From contig CAZIKF010000004.1 in the NCBI GenBank assembly GCA_964539825.1, positions 62,001-126,000 on the forward strand: a stretch of DNA of 64,000 nt. Reading direction: 5' to 3'. The notes beneath the pieces were generated by a model. It ran no database searches. It worked only from the letters and a program-made list of their open reading frames with translations, and had not been told where the DNA came from. Positions 42,955 through 51,505 of this stretch are shown here, piece after piece. Every line of letters starts with the position of its first letter. The stretch's first letter is position 1. Source of the DNA: CAZIKF01 sp964539825. GTDB taxonomy: Bacteria > Muiribacteriota > UBA6191. A program made the position numbers and the translations under genes.

Positions 42955-44198
42955 CAAAATGCAAAACTCAAGCTGGACCAGAGTTGCTTGTCATCGATGT
43001 TTGTCTTCAGGGTATGGCGATGTTGTATCCACTCTAACTTCCAGGTGGTCGCGAATGTGGGCTTTATGTTCAGTCCATAAACCTGTTGCTGACGGTCCAA
43101 GGGATCTTGAATAGAACGATCAGGGTCAAGTACGCCAAACCGGGCATAGGAAGTAATTTTGGACGATAGTCTTAGGGCTGGCTGAATGTACCAGGAATTA
43201 CTTCTCAGTAGCCCGGACACCCTTATGGGATCTTTCCATGTGCCAGTTACCAAGGCTCCAATCAAGCCAAGATTACCGTGATTAAACTCACCTTCTATCA
43301 TTTTGGATACGTATTTACCGTCTGCTCCGATGGGTTGATTCAAAAGATCATTACTCCTGCGGTCCCTGTAATGATGAAGGGCAATCGCATAGGATCTATC
43401 GCCTTTTATTCGCTCAAACCTTATTCGATGACCTATGGCCTTGGAGTCATTCACATCCCTACCAACCAGGATGGGATCTTCCTCAAAGCCATTTGCAAAA
43501 TACGTTTCATAGGAAAGACTGCTGTGGCCGCGAATCCAGGTTTTGGAAAGGTCCAAACCACTCAAGCTGCGAGGAAAGTAGCGTCTTGAAAAATCAGGTT
43601 CACTGATGCTGAGCGCAATCGTAGGATAATGATTTAGATTCCAGTGAGTTGGGGCGAAAAAATGCCCTGCTTTCAGATTTAAGCCAAACCCAGATTCATA
43701 ACGAACCCAGGCTCGTTCCTGTTTCAGGCTTTTGCCGGCATGTTCCCACTCCATTTCCGCAAAGAACTGTGTTCTCCCCTTTCTGATATCTATAAAGAGA
43801 GCGGTATGGTGCTGATCAAAGCTGTCTTTGCGTTGATCCCCCCTGGCTTTGTAGTCCACGGCTTTCAAATCAAAGTATCCATTGAAGTGAACTTGTAGAT
43901 CTAATTTCTGGTCCAGACTTTCCAATTCCTCCATTTGAATTTCTTGGTTCTCCTCCAGTTCCTCAATCCGCTCCTTAAGATTCTCACTTTCTGTAGGTTG
44001 GCCTTTTGTACCCTGGATGTTATCCCGGAAGTTTGCCTGATACAGCGCATCTTCTAAGGTTCTGATCTTTCTTTGGAGATTATCTAGTCTCATGGAGTGA
44101 AGTATTAATTCTTCATCTGAGTTCCCAGGTGCTGAAGCATGTGTGGGAATGAGGAGAAGCACTAAAAGAAGAAAGTGCAGAAAGTTAGAGTCATTCAT
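42954..44198 (-). CDS. outer-membrane porin-like barrel with coiled-coil N-terminus, module A
   Basis: A 414-residue protein with a signal peptide (MNDSNFLHFLLLVLLLIPTH), a coiled coil at residues 30-100 (NLKERIEELEENQEIQMEEL) and a beta-barrel of about 300 residues ending with SLSFAF. The middle resembles carbohydrate- or phosphate-selective porins (TQFFAEMEWEH, HWNLNHYPTI). The paralogue at 47163 has the same length and domain order, sharing ERAWV, HWNLNHYPT and the end. The gene starts module A with 1-bp overlap to the next gene. The coiled coil may anchor it in the periplasm. Confidence 0.8.
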   Translation of the reverse strand: MNDSNFLHFLLLVLLLIPTHASAPGNSDEELILHSMRLDNLQRKIRTLEDALYQANFRDNIQGTKGQPTESENLKERIEELEENQEIQMEELESLDQKLDLQVHFNGYFDLKAVDYKARGDQRKDSFDQHHTALFIDIRKGRTQFFAEMEWEHAGKSLKQERAWVRYESGFGLNLKAGHFFAPTHWNLNHYPTIALSISEPDFSRRYFPRSLSGLDLSKTWIRGHSSLSYETYFANGFEEDPILVGRDVNDSKAIGHRIRFERIKGDRSYAIALHHYRDRRSNDLLNQPIGADGKYVSKMIEGEFNHGNLGLIGALVTGTWKDPIRVSGLLRSNSWYIQPALRLSSKITSYARFGVLDPDRSIQDPLDRQQQVYGLNIKPTFATTWKLEWIQHRHTLKTNIDDKQLWSSLSFAF

Positions 44199-44327
44199 AT
44201 TTTCCGATTTGCATAGTGGGTATGTCAGATATATCGGATGAGAAACTCTTGATTTTCACTCCAGGAAGAGGAGAAGGCCTCCATGCTTTTGGGTAGTTAG
44301 AAGTAATTCAAATGAAGATTTAGAAAA

Positions 44328-44345
44328 TCTTCTAGCCCGTCCCTG
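44328..44345 (+). repeat. dispersed repeat copy outside the main array
   Basis: TCTTCTAGCCCGTCCC matches the left and central core of the repeat found at 56-63.6 kb; the right half (CTTAAT) is replaced by TGCTGG. It lies downstream of the RND-associated gene in the 195-bp gap before module A. It is the only copy seen left of 56 kb. Confidence 0.6.
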
Positions 44346-44392
44346 CTGGGGGACCAAAAGTGGACTGTCCTCGTTGCCGCCAGTTTTCCCGC

Positions 44393-44989
44393 TTACTGCT
44401 TCGAATTGCGAGCCTCAAGCTTTGATAGTAGGTCAAAGAAAATTTCCGTATTCTTATCCACTAGCTTAACCGATGCCAGGACCTCCCCTTTCCCGCCTAA
44501 AATTATGACACCCAGATCATGACGTGGCATGGACATCATACCGGTAATCGACCTGCGGTCGTCTACGCGCCATAAAACTCGCAGGGTTGCCAGGGTAGCT
44601 CGCTGTTTCTCACTGAGTGACGCATGTATCTCTTTTCGCAGGAGCAAAATTTCCGATCGAATTTTGGCATAGACCTTGGGACGCGGAGTGAGAAATGAGA
44701 CGCCTCCCGGAAATAGTACATGATGAAACTCTATGTCAGGGTAATTCAGTAAGAGAGGGGTGAATTCCTCAAACCAGGTCTGCACCTTTTTGCGGGCTTT
44801 TTTGTCATGAAAAAAGACCACCCTGTAATTGAAGTGCTTCGAGGTCTGTCCCCACTCCAAAATCGGCTTTTTTTCTTGTAGCCAGTTCAGTAAGAAACAT
44901 TCGTCCTTAGTGATTTCATTGTTGGTGCTGAAATTGTAGGCGCTGAAGAACAAAAAAAATCCTAAAACGACTTTCCACCCAAAACGCAT
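44393..44989 (-). CDS. hypothetical exported protein coupled to RND exporter
   Basis: The 198-residue protein has a signal-like N-terminus (GWKVVLGFFLFFSAYNFS). The rest has alternating strands and helices (HFNYRVVFFHDKKARKKVQT, then DLGVIILGGKGEVLASVKL), which faintly resembles a thioredoxin-like fold without redox cysteines. The ATG at 44989 follows GGGGAGAAG. It overlaps the RND gene by 28 bp and is probably translated with it. Function unknown. Confidence 0.55.
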   Translation of the reverse strand: MRFGWKVVLGFFLFFSAYNFSTNNEITKDECFLLNWLQEKKPILEWGQTSKHFNYRVVFFHDKKARKKVQTWFEEFTPLLLNYPDIEFHHVLFPGGVSFLTPRPKVYAKIRSEILLLRKEIHASLSEKQRATLATLRVLWRVDDRRSITGMMSMPRHDLGVIILGGKGEVLASVKLVDKNTEIFFDLLSKLEARNSKQ

Positions 44990-47109
44990 GACTTCTCCCC
45001 CCTTTCTAGAACCCACAGCAGGGCTGGAAAAAATAAACAATCGCCTAGCCAGGCCATCGTAGCCCCCACAAGCATGAAGACACCGAAAGTCTGGATTGGC
45101 ACAAAACTCGCGCAAAGAAATACGAAGTAACCCAGGACCATCGATAAAGTGGTCAGAGTGATCGGGAACAGGGAATAATTTAAGAATCGCTCAAACCTGA
45201 TCGACGGGGGGCCTGTCTGAAACCGCCAATCAGATAGAAAATGCAGCGTATCGTCCACCGCAATTCCAAGTGTAATTCCCGCAATCAAGCTCGTGGCAAC
45301 ATTGGAAGGCATCGACATTTGATTCATAAACGCAAAAATACAAAGTACCGGAAACATATTTGGCAAAAGGCCAATGAATCCCATAAAAAAGGAACCCGTC
45401 CAATACCATAAGAACATCAGAAGCAGAATCAGTGTAATCAAGAAGGATTGTTGCAGAACCTCCAGAAGAGCCCTATCCATTTTGGTTTCTAAGACCCCGT
45501 ATCCAGTGAGCTGATACTCCAATTGGAATTGTTCGAGGATTCGCCGCAGACCTGGCTCCAGGACACTCCAGCTTTGCGGAGTAGGAATGGAAAGTCCGAT
45601 GCTGACACGCAAGATCTCCCTCTGAAGGTAACGATTCAGCAAGGGACCCAGGGGGCTCTCCCGCAGGGAATAGTAGGTCTCTGCCAACTGCTCGCCCTGA
45701 AGGGAGGGAGAATATTTCTCTTCCAGATTCCACTGCACCAGCGATGCAAGGTCCAGGGCACTAAAACAATGTCGAATTCCCTTTAGACCTTCAATCTCTT
45801 GCTGTGCACTCCAGACCCTTTCAACGAACCCCGGATCCTGTCCATTTCCGTAAATCAGTAACTCCACTCTAGTTGTACCCAGGAGTTCGGATTTTTCAAA
45901 ATTATCCATCAAACGACGGAGCTCATTTCCACGAGGAAGCATATAAATTCCATGGGACGAAGTTTCAGTTCTAAAAAAAAGAACAAGACAAGGAATTAGG
46001 ATGGCTATGAAGCCCACAGCCAGGTAGAAATGCCTCTTCAGAACCCAGCGATACAACTTCTTTTGAAGATTAGCAGAAGTATTCTTCCACCGGGTTCTCA
46101 AAAAACTCTCTGGCCGAATGATGCGCACCAGGAAGGGAAATAAAGTAAACAGGGCTATATACGAGAGGGCCAGTCCCAGAGCACAGAGATAACCGGTCAC
46201 ACGTAGGGTTTCCAACTCGCTCAGCGAAAGGGTGAGGAATCCCGTGGCTGTGGTGACTTTACTCATCAAGATCACCCTCCAATTATGGGATAGGGAGTAA
46301 TCGATTCCTTCCTCCAGCCATATCGTGGCGTTTGCGTGGAATACCAGATGGAAGAAGGAGGCCAGGGTCAAGCTCAGGAGCATGGGCGGTACAATCATGT
46401 TCACCGCAGTCAGGGAAACTCCAAGAATTTTCGCTATACATAAGGTTAGAATCAGCACGTTTCCCTGAACCAGAAATAGAATGAGAACCAATTTCCATGA
46501 TCTGCTTAGCCACCAGACAAAGAAACCCAAAAGCAGGGGTAGGAATGTAAAGTAAAGCCTGGAGTCTTCTTCGGAGATATGCTGGATTTCTCGGTTAAGC
46601 ATGGTTCCGCTAGAGAGCGAAAAAACTCCATCGAGAGTACATTCTTCCAGCAGGTCCTGTTGGAAACTCTCTTCTGCATCTTCCCGCAGATGTAAATAAG
46701 CCAGGACCCCTTTTTGTGTGGGGAAAAATACTTTGGCATAAAAAGGGTGATCGAGGAGTTCCTTTAGAATTCGTGGCCACTCAGCTGGGTTCAGGAAGTC
46801 AAGAGACTCCTCTCCCTGTGACAACAGAACTGCGTGTTTGAGAGTAAAACAGGTCTGAACCTCAGGTCGGTTACAAAGCCGGTCCAAAGAGCTTGCCAAC
46901 TGCACAAAGTTTTCATAAGTTGTGGGAATCTTTTCCCAGTGGAGGACCAGTGGGGGATCGAGGAAGAAAGATTTACGCGCAGAGTCCCAATCCTGGACGG
47001 CTGCGTGTCCTTTTCCGAACCAGTTTTCCAGCTCATTGTCCTGGTGAAGGGAAATATAGGGCAGCCCTGCCAGGCTGAGAATCAGGAGTAACCATGGTGC
47101 GATGTTCAC
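44962..47109 (-). CDS. RND/MMPL-family exporter
   Basis: The 715-residue protein has about twelve membrane helices in two sets, each preceded by a periplasmic loop, as in the RND/MMPL family of proton-driven transporters for lipids and other hydrophobic substrates. N-terminal helix APWLLLILSLAGLPYIS is followed by the first loop (residues 30-190); the second set includes LIAGITLGIAVDDTLHFLSD with the aspartate pair used for proton relay. It is the first gene of a two-gene operon, divergent from module B with only 53 bp between. Confidence 0.85.
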   Translation of the reverse strand: MNIAPWLLLILSLAGLPYISLHQDNELENWFGKGHAAVQDWDSARKSFFLDPPLVLHWEKIPTTYENFVQLASSLDRLCNRPEVQTCFTLKHAVLLSQGEESLDFLNPAEWPRILKELLDHPFYAKVFFPTQKGVLAYLHLREDAEESFQQDLLEECTLDGVFSLSSGTMLNREIQHISEEDSRLYFTFLPLLLGFFVWWLSRSWKLVLILFLVQGNVLILTLCIAKILGVSLTAVNMIVPPMLLSLTLASFFHLVFHANATIWLEEGIDYSLSHNWRVILMSKVTTATGFLTLSLSELETLRVTGYLCALGLALSYIALFTLFPFLVRIIRPESFLRTRWKNTSANLQKKLYRWVLKRHFYLAVGFIAILIPCLVLFFRTETSSHGIYMLPRGNELRRLMDNFEKSELLGTTRVELLIYGNGQDPGFVERVWSAQQEIEGLKGIRHCFSALDLASLVQWNLEEKYSPSLQGEQLAETYYSLRESPLGPLLNRYLQREILRVSIGLSIPTPQSWSVLEPGLRRILEQFQLEYQLTGYGVLETKMDRALLEVLQQSFLITLILLLMFLWYWTGSFFMGFIGLLPNMFPVLCIFAFMNQMSMPSNVATSLIAGITLGIAVDDTLHFLSDWRFQTGPPSIRFERFLNYSLFPITLTTLSMVLGYFVFLCASFVPIQTFGVFMLVGATMAWLGDCLFFPALLWVLERGEKSCVLGGKSF

Positions 47110-47162
47110 CCCTTCATTTTATCAGGCATAAACTTAAAGAAATCTTAAAATAAGGCAGGCAA

Positions 47163-48407
47163 ATGAAGCGAAGAATCAAAATCTTCACCCTCGGTATCCT
47201 CTTGACCTCCTTTGCACCCGCACAAGACTCGATCTCCATTCTTCAGAATCGCGCCTTGCAATCTTCCAACGTGCAGGATCTGAAAGAGGTGCTCCTGGAG
47301 ACCCTTAGCCTTCTGAGAACTCAAGAAGAGGAGCTTAATATCTTGCGAAACCGCTTTGGGCAGGCTTCCAAACCTACAGATGTTGCCGCAGTCGAAAATG
47401 AAGTGGAAATTCAGAGGGATGAGATCGATGATTTGCAGGAGAAGCTGGATTGGCAATTGGAAATTCATGGGTACTTCAATACAGACTTTGTGAATTACGG
47501 CTTTTCAAACCAGGGTCTACCTGATTCGTTTAACCAGGAGCACACGTCCCTTTTCCTGTTGGCAAACCGGGGACGGTTTACCTTTTTCAGCGAACTGGAA
47601 TGGGCTCACAGTGGTACCTCCAGCGGCCAGGAGCGAGCCTGGGTGGAATATCGACAAACGGAAGCATTCAAATGGAGGGCAGGGGAATCTCTGATTCCCA
47701 CATATTGGAATCTGAATCATTACCCCACTCTCACTAAGAGTATTAATAAACCTCTGATTAATCAGCGCTTTATGCCCTTTGTTTATATAGGAACAGGGCT
47801 CAGCGGCCAATGGATCAGCTCGGGCCGTTCCTTTTCCTATTCGCTGTATGGCGGAAACGGAATCGATAGCAGAGACCTGGCCTTTCAGGGGAATCTTTCC
47901 GGGGCTGGTCGGGATAAAAACAACCGCAAAGCCCTGGGACAAAAACTGAAAATTTCCCTCGACCCGTGGAATCTATTGGAATTGAGTTTTCATCACTATG
48001 AGGACTCCAGAGATTTCCATTTTGACGGAATCCCAATTGTAGGAGGAGGCGATTATGAAGTTTACATGACCGAACTTCAGGGAAAACGAAATCGTTTGGG
48101 CCTGATTGCTTCGTATGCCCGCAGTGAGCTTGAAGAAACCCTTCGCGGAGCGACCCGTGCTTCTGGCTGGTATTTTCAGCCCTTCTATGCCCTTGACCCA
48201 AAACTATCACTCTATTATCGGGCTGAAAAAATCGATATGGATCAACGGGTGGACAGCACATTGGACCAGCATCTTCAGTTAGTTGGATTGAATCGTCATT
48301 TCGGATCCCATGCCGGAGTTAAACTCGAATATGTAACTTCCGAGTTTGATAATGCGCAATTGGGCAGAGAAAGGTCTTTGTGGACTTCCTTTTATTTCGG
48401 CTTCTGA
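47163..48407 (+). CDS. outer-membrane porin-like barrel with coiled-coil N-terminus, module B
   Basis: A 414-residue protein with signal peptide (MKRRIKIFTLGILLTSFAPA), a coiled coil (NEVEIQRDEIDDLQEKLDWQ) and a barrel ending SLWTSFYFGF. It is a full-length paralogue of the protein at 42954-44198; shared segments include FFSELEWAHSG, QERAWVEYR and YWNLNHYPTL. It begins module B. It is divergent from the RND gene with a short shared promoter region at 47110-47162. The binding-protein-like gene follows after 1 nt. Confidence 0.8.
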   Translation: MKRRIKIFTLGILLTSFAPAQDSISILQNRALQSSNVQDLKEVLLETLSLLRTQEEELNILRNRFGQASKPTDVAAVENEVEIQRDEIDDLQEKLDWQLEIHGYFNTDFVNYGFSNQGLPDSFNQEHTSLFLLANRGRFTFFSELEWAHSGTSSGQERAWVEYRQTEAFKWRAGESLIPTYWNLNHYPTLTKSINKPLINQRFMPFVYIGTGLSGQWISSGRSFSYSLYGGNGIDSRDLAFQGNLSGAGRDKNNRKALGQKLKISLDPWNLLELSFHHYEDSRDFHFDGIPIVGGGDYEVYMTELQGKRNRLGLIASYARSELEETLRGATRASGWYFQPFYALDPKLSLYYRAEKIDMDQRVDSTLDQHLQLVGLNRHFGSHAGVKLEYVTSEFDNAQLGRERSLWTSFYFGF

Positions 48408-48408
48408 A

Positions 48409-48837
48409 GTGATTTTAAAATCCTCAGTATATCTCTTCCTCTTTTTGCTCTTGAGCAGTCTAAGTCGCTGTGAAGAGCTTTTCTTAATCACAAATCAAAA
48501 AACCCCCATTGAATGGATCCGCTCCCGAGACCTGAGATCTCTTTTTTTACTGAAGACCAAAAGAACACAGGGCCTAAAACTTGACGTGGTGGAATACCGC
48601 TTTGACGACCCACTGCGTGAAGCTTTCGCACTGAAGTATCTCAACTTGAATCGACTGCAACTGGAAGCATATTGGCGCACCAGGTTTCTCACCGTAGGAC
48701 AGCAGGATCCTGTTACCAAAAAGAATGTTCGTGTAGTTCTTAAGTTCCTGATGAGAAACCCCAATTACATTGGTTATTGTCCAAAGAATACCGTTCTACC
48801 AAAATTCTTAAAAGTCTTGGAAGTGAGACATTACTGA
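48409..48837 (+). CDS. small periplasmic PBP-like protein, module B
   Basis: The 142-residue exported protein starts with a GTG (translated M) that gives a good signal peptide (ILKSSVYLFLFLLLSSLSRC). It is paralogous to 42532-42954: both keep a start like EELFLITNQKTPIEW, the LRSLFLLK position, the YRFDD/YRTGS region, YLNLNRLQLEAYWRTRFL and the near-C-terminal HPxxIxY block. It has a cysteine at the signal end, so it could be a lipoprotein. A TGATG overlap couples it to the histidine kinase. Confidence 0.72.
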   Translation: MILKSSVYLFLFLLLSSLSRCEELFLITNQKTPIEWIRSRDLRSLFLLKTKRTQGLKLDVVEYRFDDPLREAFALKYLNLNRLQLEAYWRTRFLTVGQQDPVTKKNVRVVLKFLMRNPNYIGYCPKNTVLPKFLKVLEVRHY

Positions 48838-50708
48838 TGGGAAGAATGAACCTGGAGAGCAAGGTCCGGTTTCTGCTTTTCACCTTTTCGCTTCTTCCCA
48901 TGATGGCCTGTAGCTGGTTGTTCTTCCAAACCTTTGGGGAAAGCCTTCAAATCCAGGTTCAACGTGATTTTTCCCAGCTGGGAATCCAACTGGTTCGTGA
49001 GATGCAGAATTTTCTGGAATCGAGTCGCAGAGATCTGGAATTTCTTTCCCAAACACGGGTGATACGCGAACAAATTATGGAGTCATGGGATAAGGATGGA
49101 CTTCTGCGGAATCTGCTAGTGATGTTTCAAAGGTATCACCCGGAATTTGAGGAAGTGTTGTGTGTTCGCAACACCTCCAAAGGGATGAAATTTTTTTCCA
49201 GTACCAACCCTTTGCGGGTCACCCTTCCCACGGAACATAAGTACGAGTCCTTCGCTTCCCTTCACGAGCGCATGGCGCAGGACCACCTTACTCAACCCTG
49301 GATGCACAATCTGGATGTGGAACTTTCCTCATTTGGCGACGATTCCATCTTACCCGTTCTCATCGCATTTCATAGCGAAGATGAGGGCGCACATATTCTA
49401 CAGGGTTCCCTGTCCCTTCAGACAATCTTTGATAAGATTCGTTCCCTGACTTTGGGGGGAAAGGAACAGGGAAAGGATCGAATGATTCTTGTCTTTGATT
49501 CCCATGGAAAATTGCTCTTCCACCCTTTGGGTGAATCGGTAAGGAATACTACCTGGAGTGAGATTCTTGCATCCATCGAACGAGGAGACTTTCATGATCG
49601 TTGTCCCGGACCCAAGGGCCAGGGACAATTTTTATTTTACTGGAAAAAACTCCCTTCAACAGATTGGAAGATTCTTGTTCTATTTGATGAAAAAGCTGCA
49701 TTACTACAACGCGAACATGTGCTCCACATCATTTTTGGCATACTGATCTTAACCATTTTAGCTACGCTATGGATTTCAAAGGTTCTTGCCAGGAGAGTCA
49801 GTTCCCCTCTGATTTCGCTGCGAACGGCAGCAGAATCCATTGAGAAATCTGAATTTGATTTTGAACTCTCCATTCATTCAGGTGATGAAATAGAGGACTT
49901 GGCAAACAGTATGAAGTCAATGTCGAAAAACCTGAAACGATATCAGAAAGAACTGGAGCAATCCGCTCTGGCCCTGGAATCTCAGGTGCAAGACCGTACT
50001 CATGATTATTTACAGTTGGTGGAAGAATACAAAACCCTGGCAAATCTGCTCACCCATGATCTTGGGAACTACTTGTCTTCCCTCGGATTGCTTGTGGAAG
50101 GTCTTGGTACGAAAACGGGGGAGAAAGAATTACGCGCGGCAATCCCAAAATTACAAAAACTCTGTATGGATTCTTCTACTATGTTGAAAAAGTGTTCGGA
50201 ACTGCGGGCCCTACAGGAAGGACGACTGGAATTTCAGCCCGAAGAGACCTCTGTATCCGAGTTGTATGAAGATCTTGAACTATTATTTTCACAGCGCTTG
50301 CGGAAAAAGGACTTAAGGTTTCGAAAGCAGTCCACCGAGGTGGAAACATTGAATGTGGATCGGGAATGGTTCACCATGAGTGTCCTTGCCAATGTCATTG
50401 GAAACGCGATTAAATTTTCCCGCTCCAGTTGCGAAATCACTTTGAATTGCCTGGATCGAGGAAAAAGAGTTGAATTTGTTGTATGCGATGAGGGGATTGG
50501 TATGGATGAGTCTTTACTTTCACAGGTATTCGACCCTTCCGTCCGTCCTATTCGCCGGGGAACCGCAGGAGAGAAAGGGACGGGGTTTGGATTATTGTTG
50601 GCGAAGAAATTCTTGGAGGAAATGGGAGGGTCTATGGAAATCGAAAGCAAGAGTGAGTCAAAGTTAGAACGGGGCTTTACACGGGTCAGGCTATTTTTGC
50701 CACGCTAA
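48837..50708 (+). CDS. membrane histidine kinase, module B
   Basis: The 623-residue protein has two membrane helices enclosing a periplasmic sensing domain of about 260 residues, a HAMP-like segment, a coiled coil (QKELEQSALALESQVQDRTH) and a kinase core. The phospho-accepting histidine is H407 in LLTHDLGNYLSS; the ATP-binding boxes are NVIGNAIKF (N), DEGIGMD (G1) and GTGFGLLLAKKF (G2). The sensing part (DKDGLLRNLLVMF, FFSSTNPLR) is homologous to that of the module A cyclase. The ATG overlaps the preceding stop. The response regulator follows 6 bp later. Confidence 0.92.
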   Translation: MGRMNLESKVRFLLFTFSLLPMMACSWLFFQTFGESLQIQVQRDFSQLGIQLVREMQNFLESSRRDLEFLSQTRVIREQIMESWDKDGLLRNLLVMFQRYHPEFEEVLCVRNTSKGMKFFSSTNPLRVTLPTEHKYESFASLHERMAQDHLTQPWMHNLDVELSSFGDDSILPVLIAFHSEDEGAHILQGSLSLQTIFDKIRSLTLGGKEQGKDRMILVFDSHGKLLFHPLGESVRNTTWSEILASIERGDFHDRCPGPKGQGQFLFYWKKLPSTDWKILVLFDEKAALLQREHVLHIIFGILILTILATLWISKVLARRVSSPLISLRTAAESIEKSEFDFELSIHSGDEIEDLANSMKSMSKNLKRYQKELEQSALALESQVQDRTHDYLQLVEEYKTLANLLTHDLGNYLSSLGLLVEGLGTKTGEKELRAAIPKLQKLCMDSSTMLKKCSELRALQEGRLEFQPEETSVSELYEDLELLFSQRLRKKDLRFRKQSTEVETLNVDREWFTMSVLANVIGNAIKFSRSSCEITLNCLDRGKRVEFVVCDEGIGMDESLLSQVFDPSVRPIRRGTAGEKGTGFGLLLAKKFLEEMGGSMEIESKSESKLERGFTRVRLFLPR

Positions 50709-50714
50709 AGAAAT

Positions 50715-51389
50715 ATGCGTATTCTTCTTGTGGAAGATGAGGAAATCCTGGGGAAACAGATCGTTTCCCGTTTGAAGTCAGAGGGATTTCTTGTGGAATG
50801 GGCGGACCGGGGAATCGAGGGTTCATATTTGTTGGAGGAGGAAAAGTTCGATCTTGCGATTTTGGATCTACAACTTCCCGAATTAGATGGTCTGGCAATT
50901 CTTCAACGAGCGAGGTCCCGAGGAATCCGAACCCCGGTTCTCATATTGACTACACGGAATCTTGTAAAAAATCGTGTTGAAGGACTTGAGACCGGGGCAG
51001 ACGATTACCTTGGCAAGCCCTTTGAATACCGAGAACTGCTAGCCAGGGTCCGGGCTTTGATTCGTCGTACTCAATCGAGTGCGCAATCGATTCTTCAAGA
51101 GGGGGATCTGGTGATGGACCTCAACCGTCGGAGTGTGTCTCGAGCTGAAAAGGAAATAACTCTTAGTACACGCGAATATAACCTACTGGAAGCACTTCTC
51201 CTGCAAAAGGGTAAAGTTTTGACCCGACAAGAGCTCCTTGAAAAAATTTATGATCTTCATTTCGATTGCGATAGCAACGTGCTGGATGTATACATTTCCT
51301 ACCTTCGTAGGAAAGTGGACCGACCCTTTGCGAAGACCCTGATTCATACGGTACGCGGCACGGGCTATATTCTGGAGTCACGGGGCTGA
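50715..51389 (+). CDS. OmpR-family response regulator, module B
   Basis: The 224-residue protein has a receiver domain with acidic pocket (LLVEDEEIL), phospho-acceptor D51 in LAILDLQLPELDG, threonine in LTTRN and lysine in GKPFEYRE, then a winged-helix DNA-binding domain (RSVSRAEKEITLSTREYNLL, ending IHTVRGTGYIL). It is the cognate regulator of the kinase 6 bp upstream. Its target genes are unknown; the polyketide cluster that begins 117 bp downstream and the divergent RND operon are obvious candidates. Confidence 0.95.
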   Translation: MRILLVEDEEILGKQIVSRLKSEGFLVEWADRGIEGSYLLEEEKFDLAILDLQLPELDGLAILQRARSRGIRTPVLILTTRNLVKNRVEGLETGADDYLGKPFEYRELLARVRALIRRTQSSAQSILQEGDLVMDLNRRSVSRAEKEITLSTREYNLLEALLLQKGKVLTRQELLEKIYDLHFDCDSNVLDVYISYLRRKVDRPFAKTLIHTVRGTGYILESRG

Positions 51390-51460
51390 TTCCGCCTCTT
51401 TCCAGCAGTCGGACTTCCCCCGGTTTCCCTTCTCTAATTTCTGGACTTAAAAACAGATCT

Positions 51461-51493
51461 TGGGATTTAACCTTCCTTTAAGGTCCTATCCCA
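51461..51493 (+). promoter_or_regulatory. hairpin in the leader of the radical SAM/polyketide operon
   Basis: TGGGAT at 51461-51466 pairs with ATCCCA at 51488-51493, and ACCTT with AAGGT inside. It ends 12 bp upstream of the ATG at 51506, so it would sit in or near the ribosome-binding region. Could be a translational control hairpin, a terminator for the response regulator without T-tract, or an operator. Confidence 0.35.
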
Positions 51494-51505
51494 GATACTG
51501 AAGAT

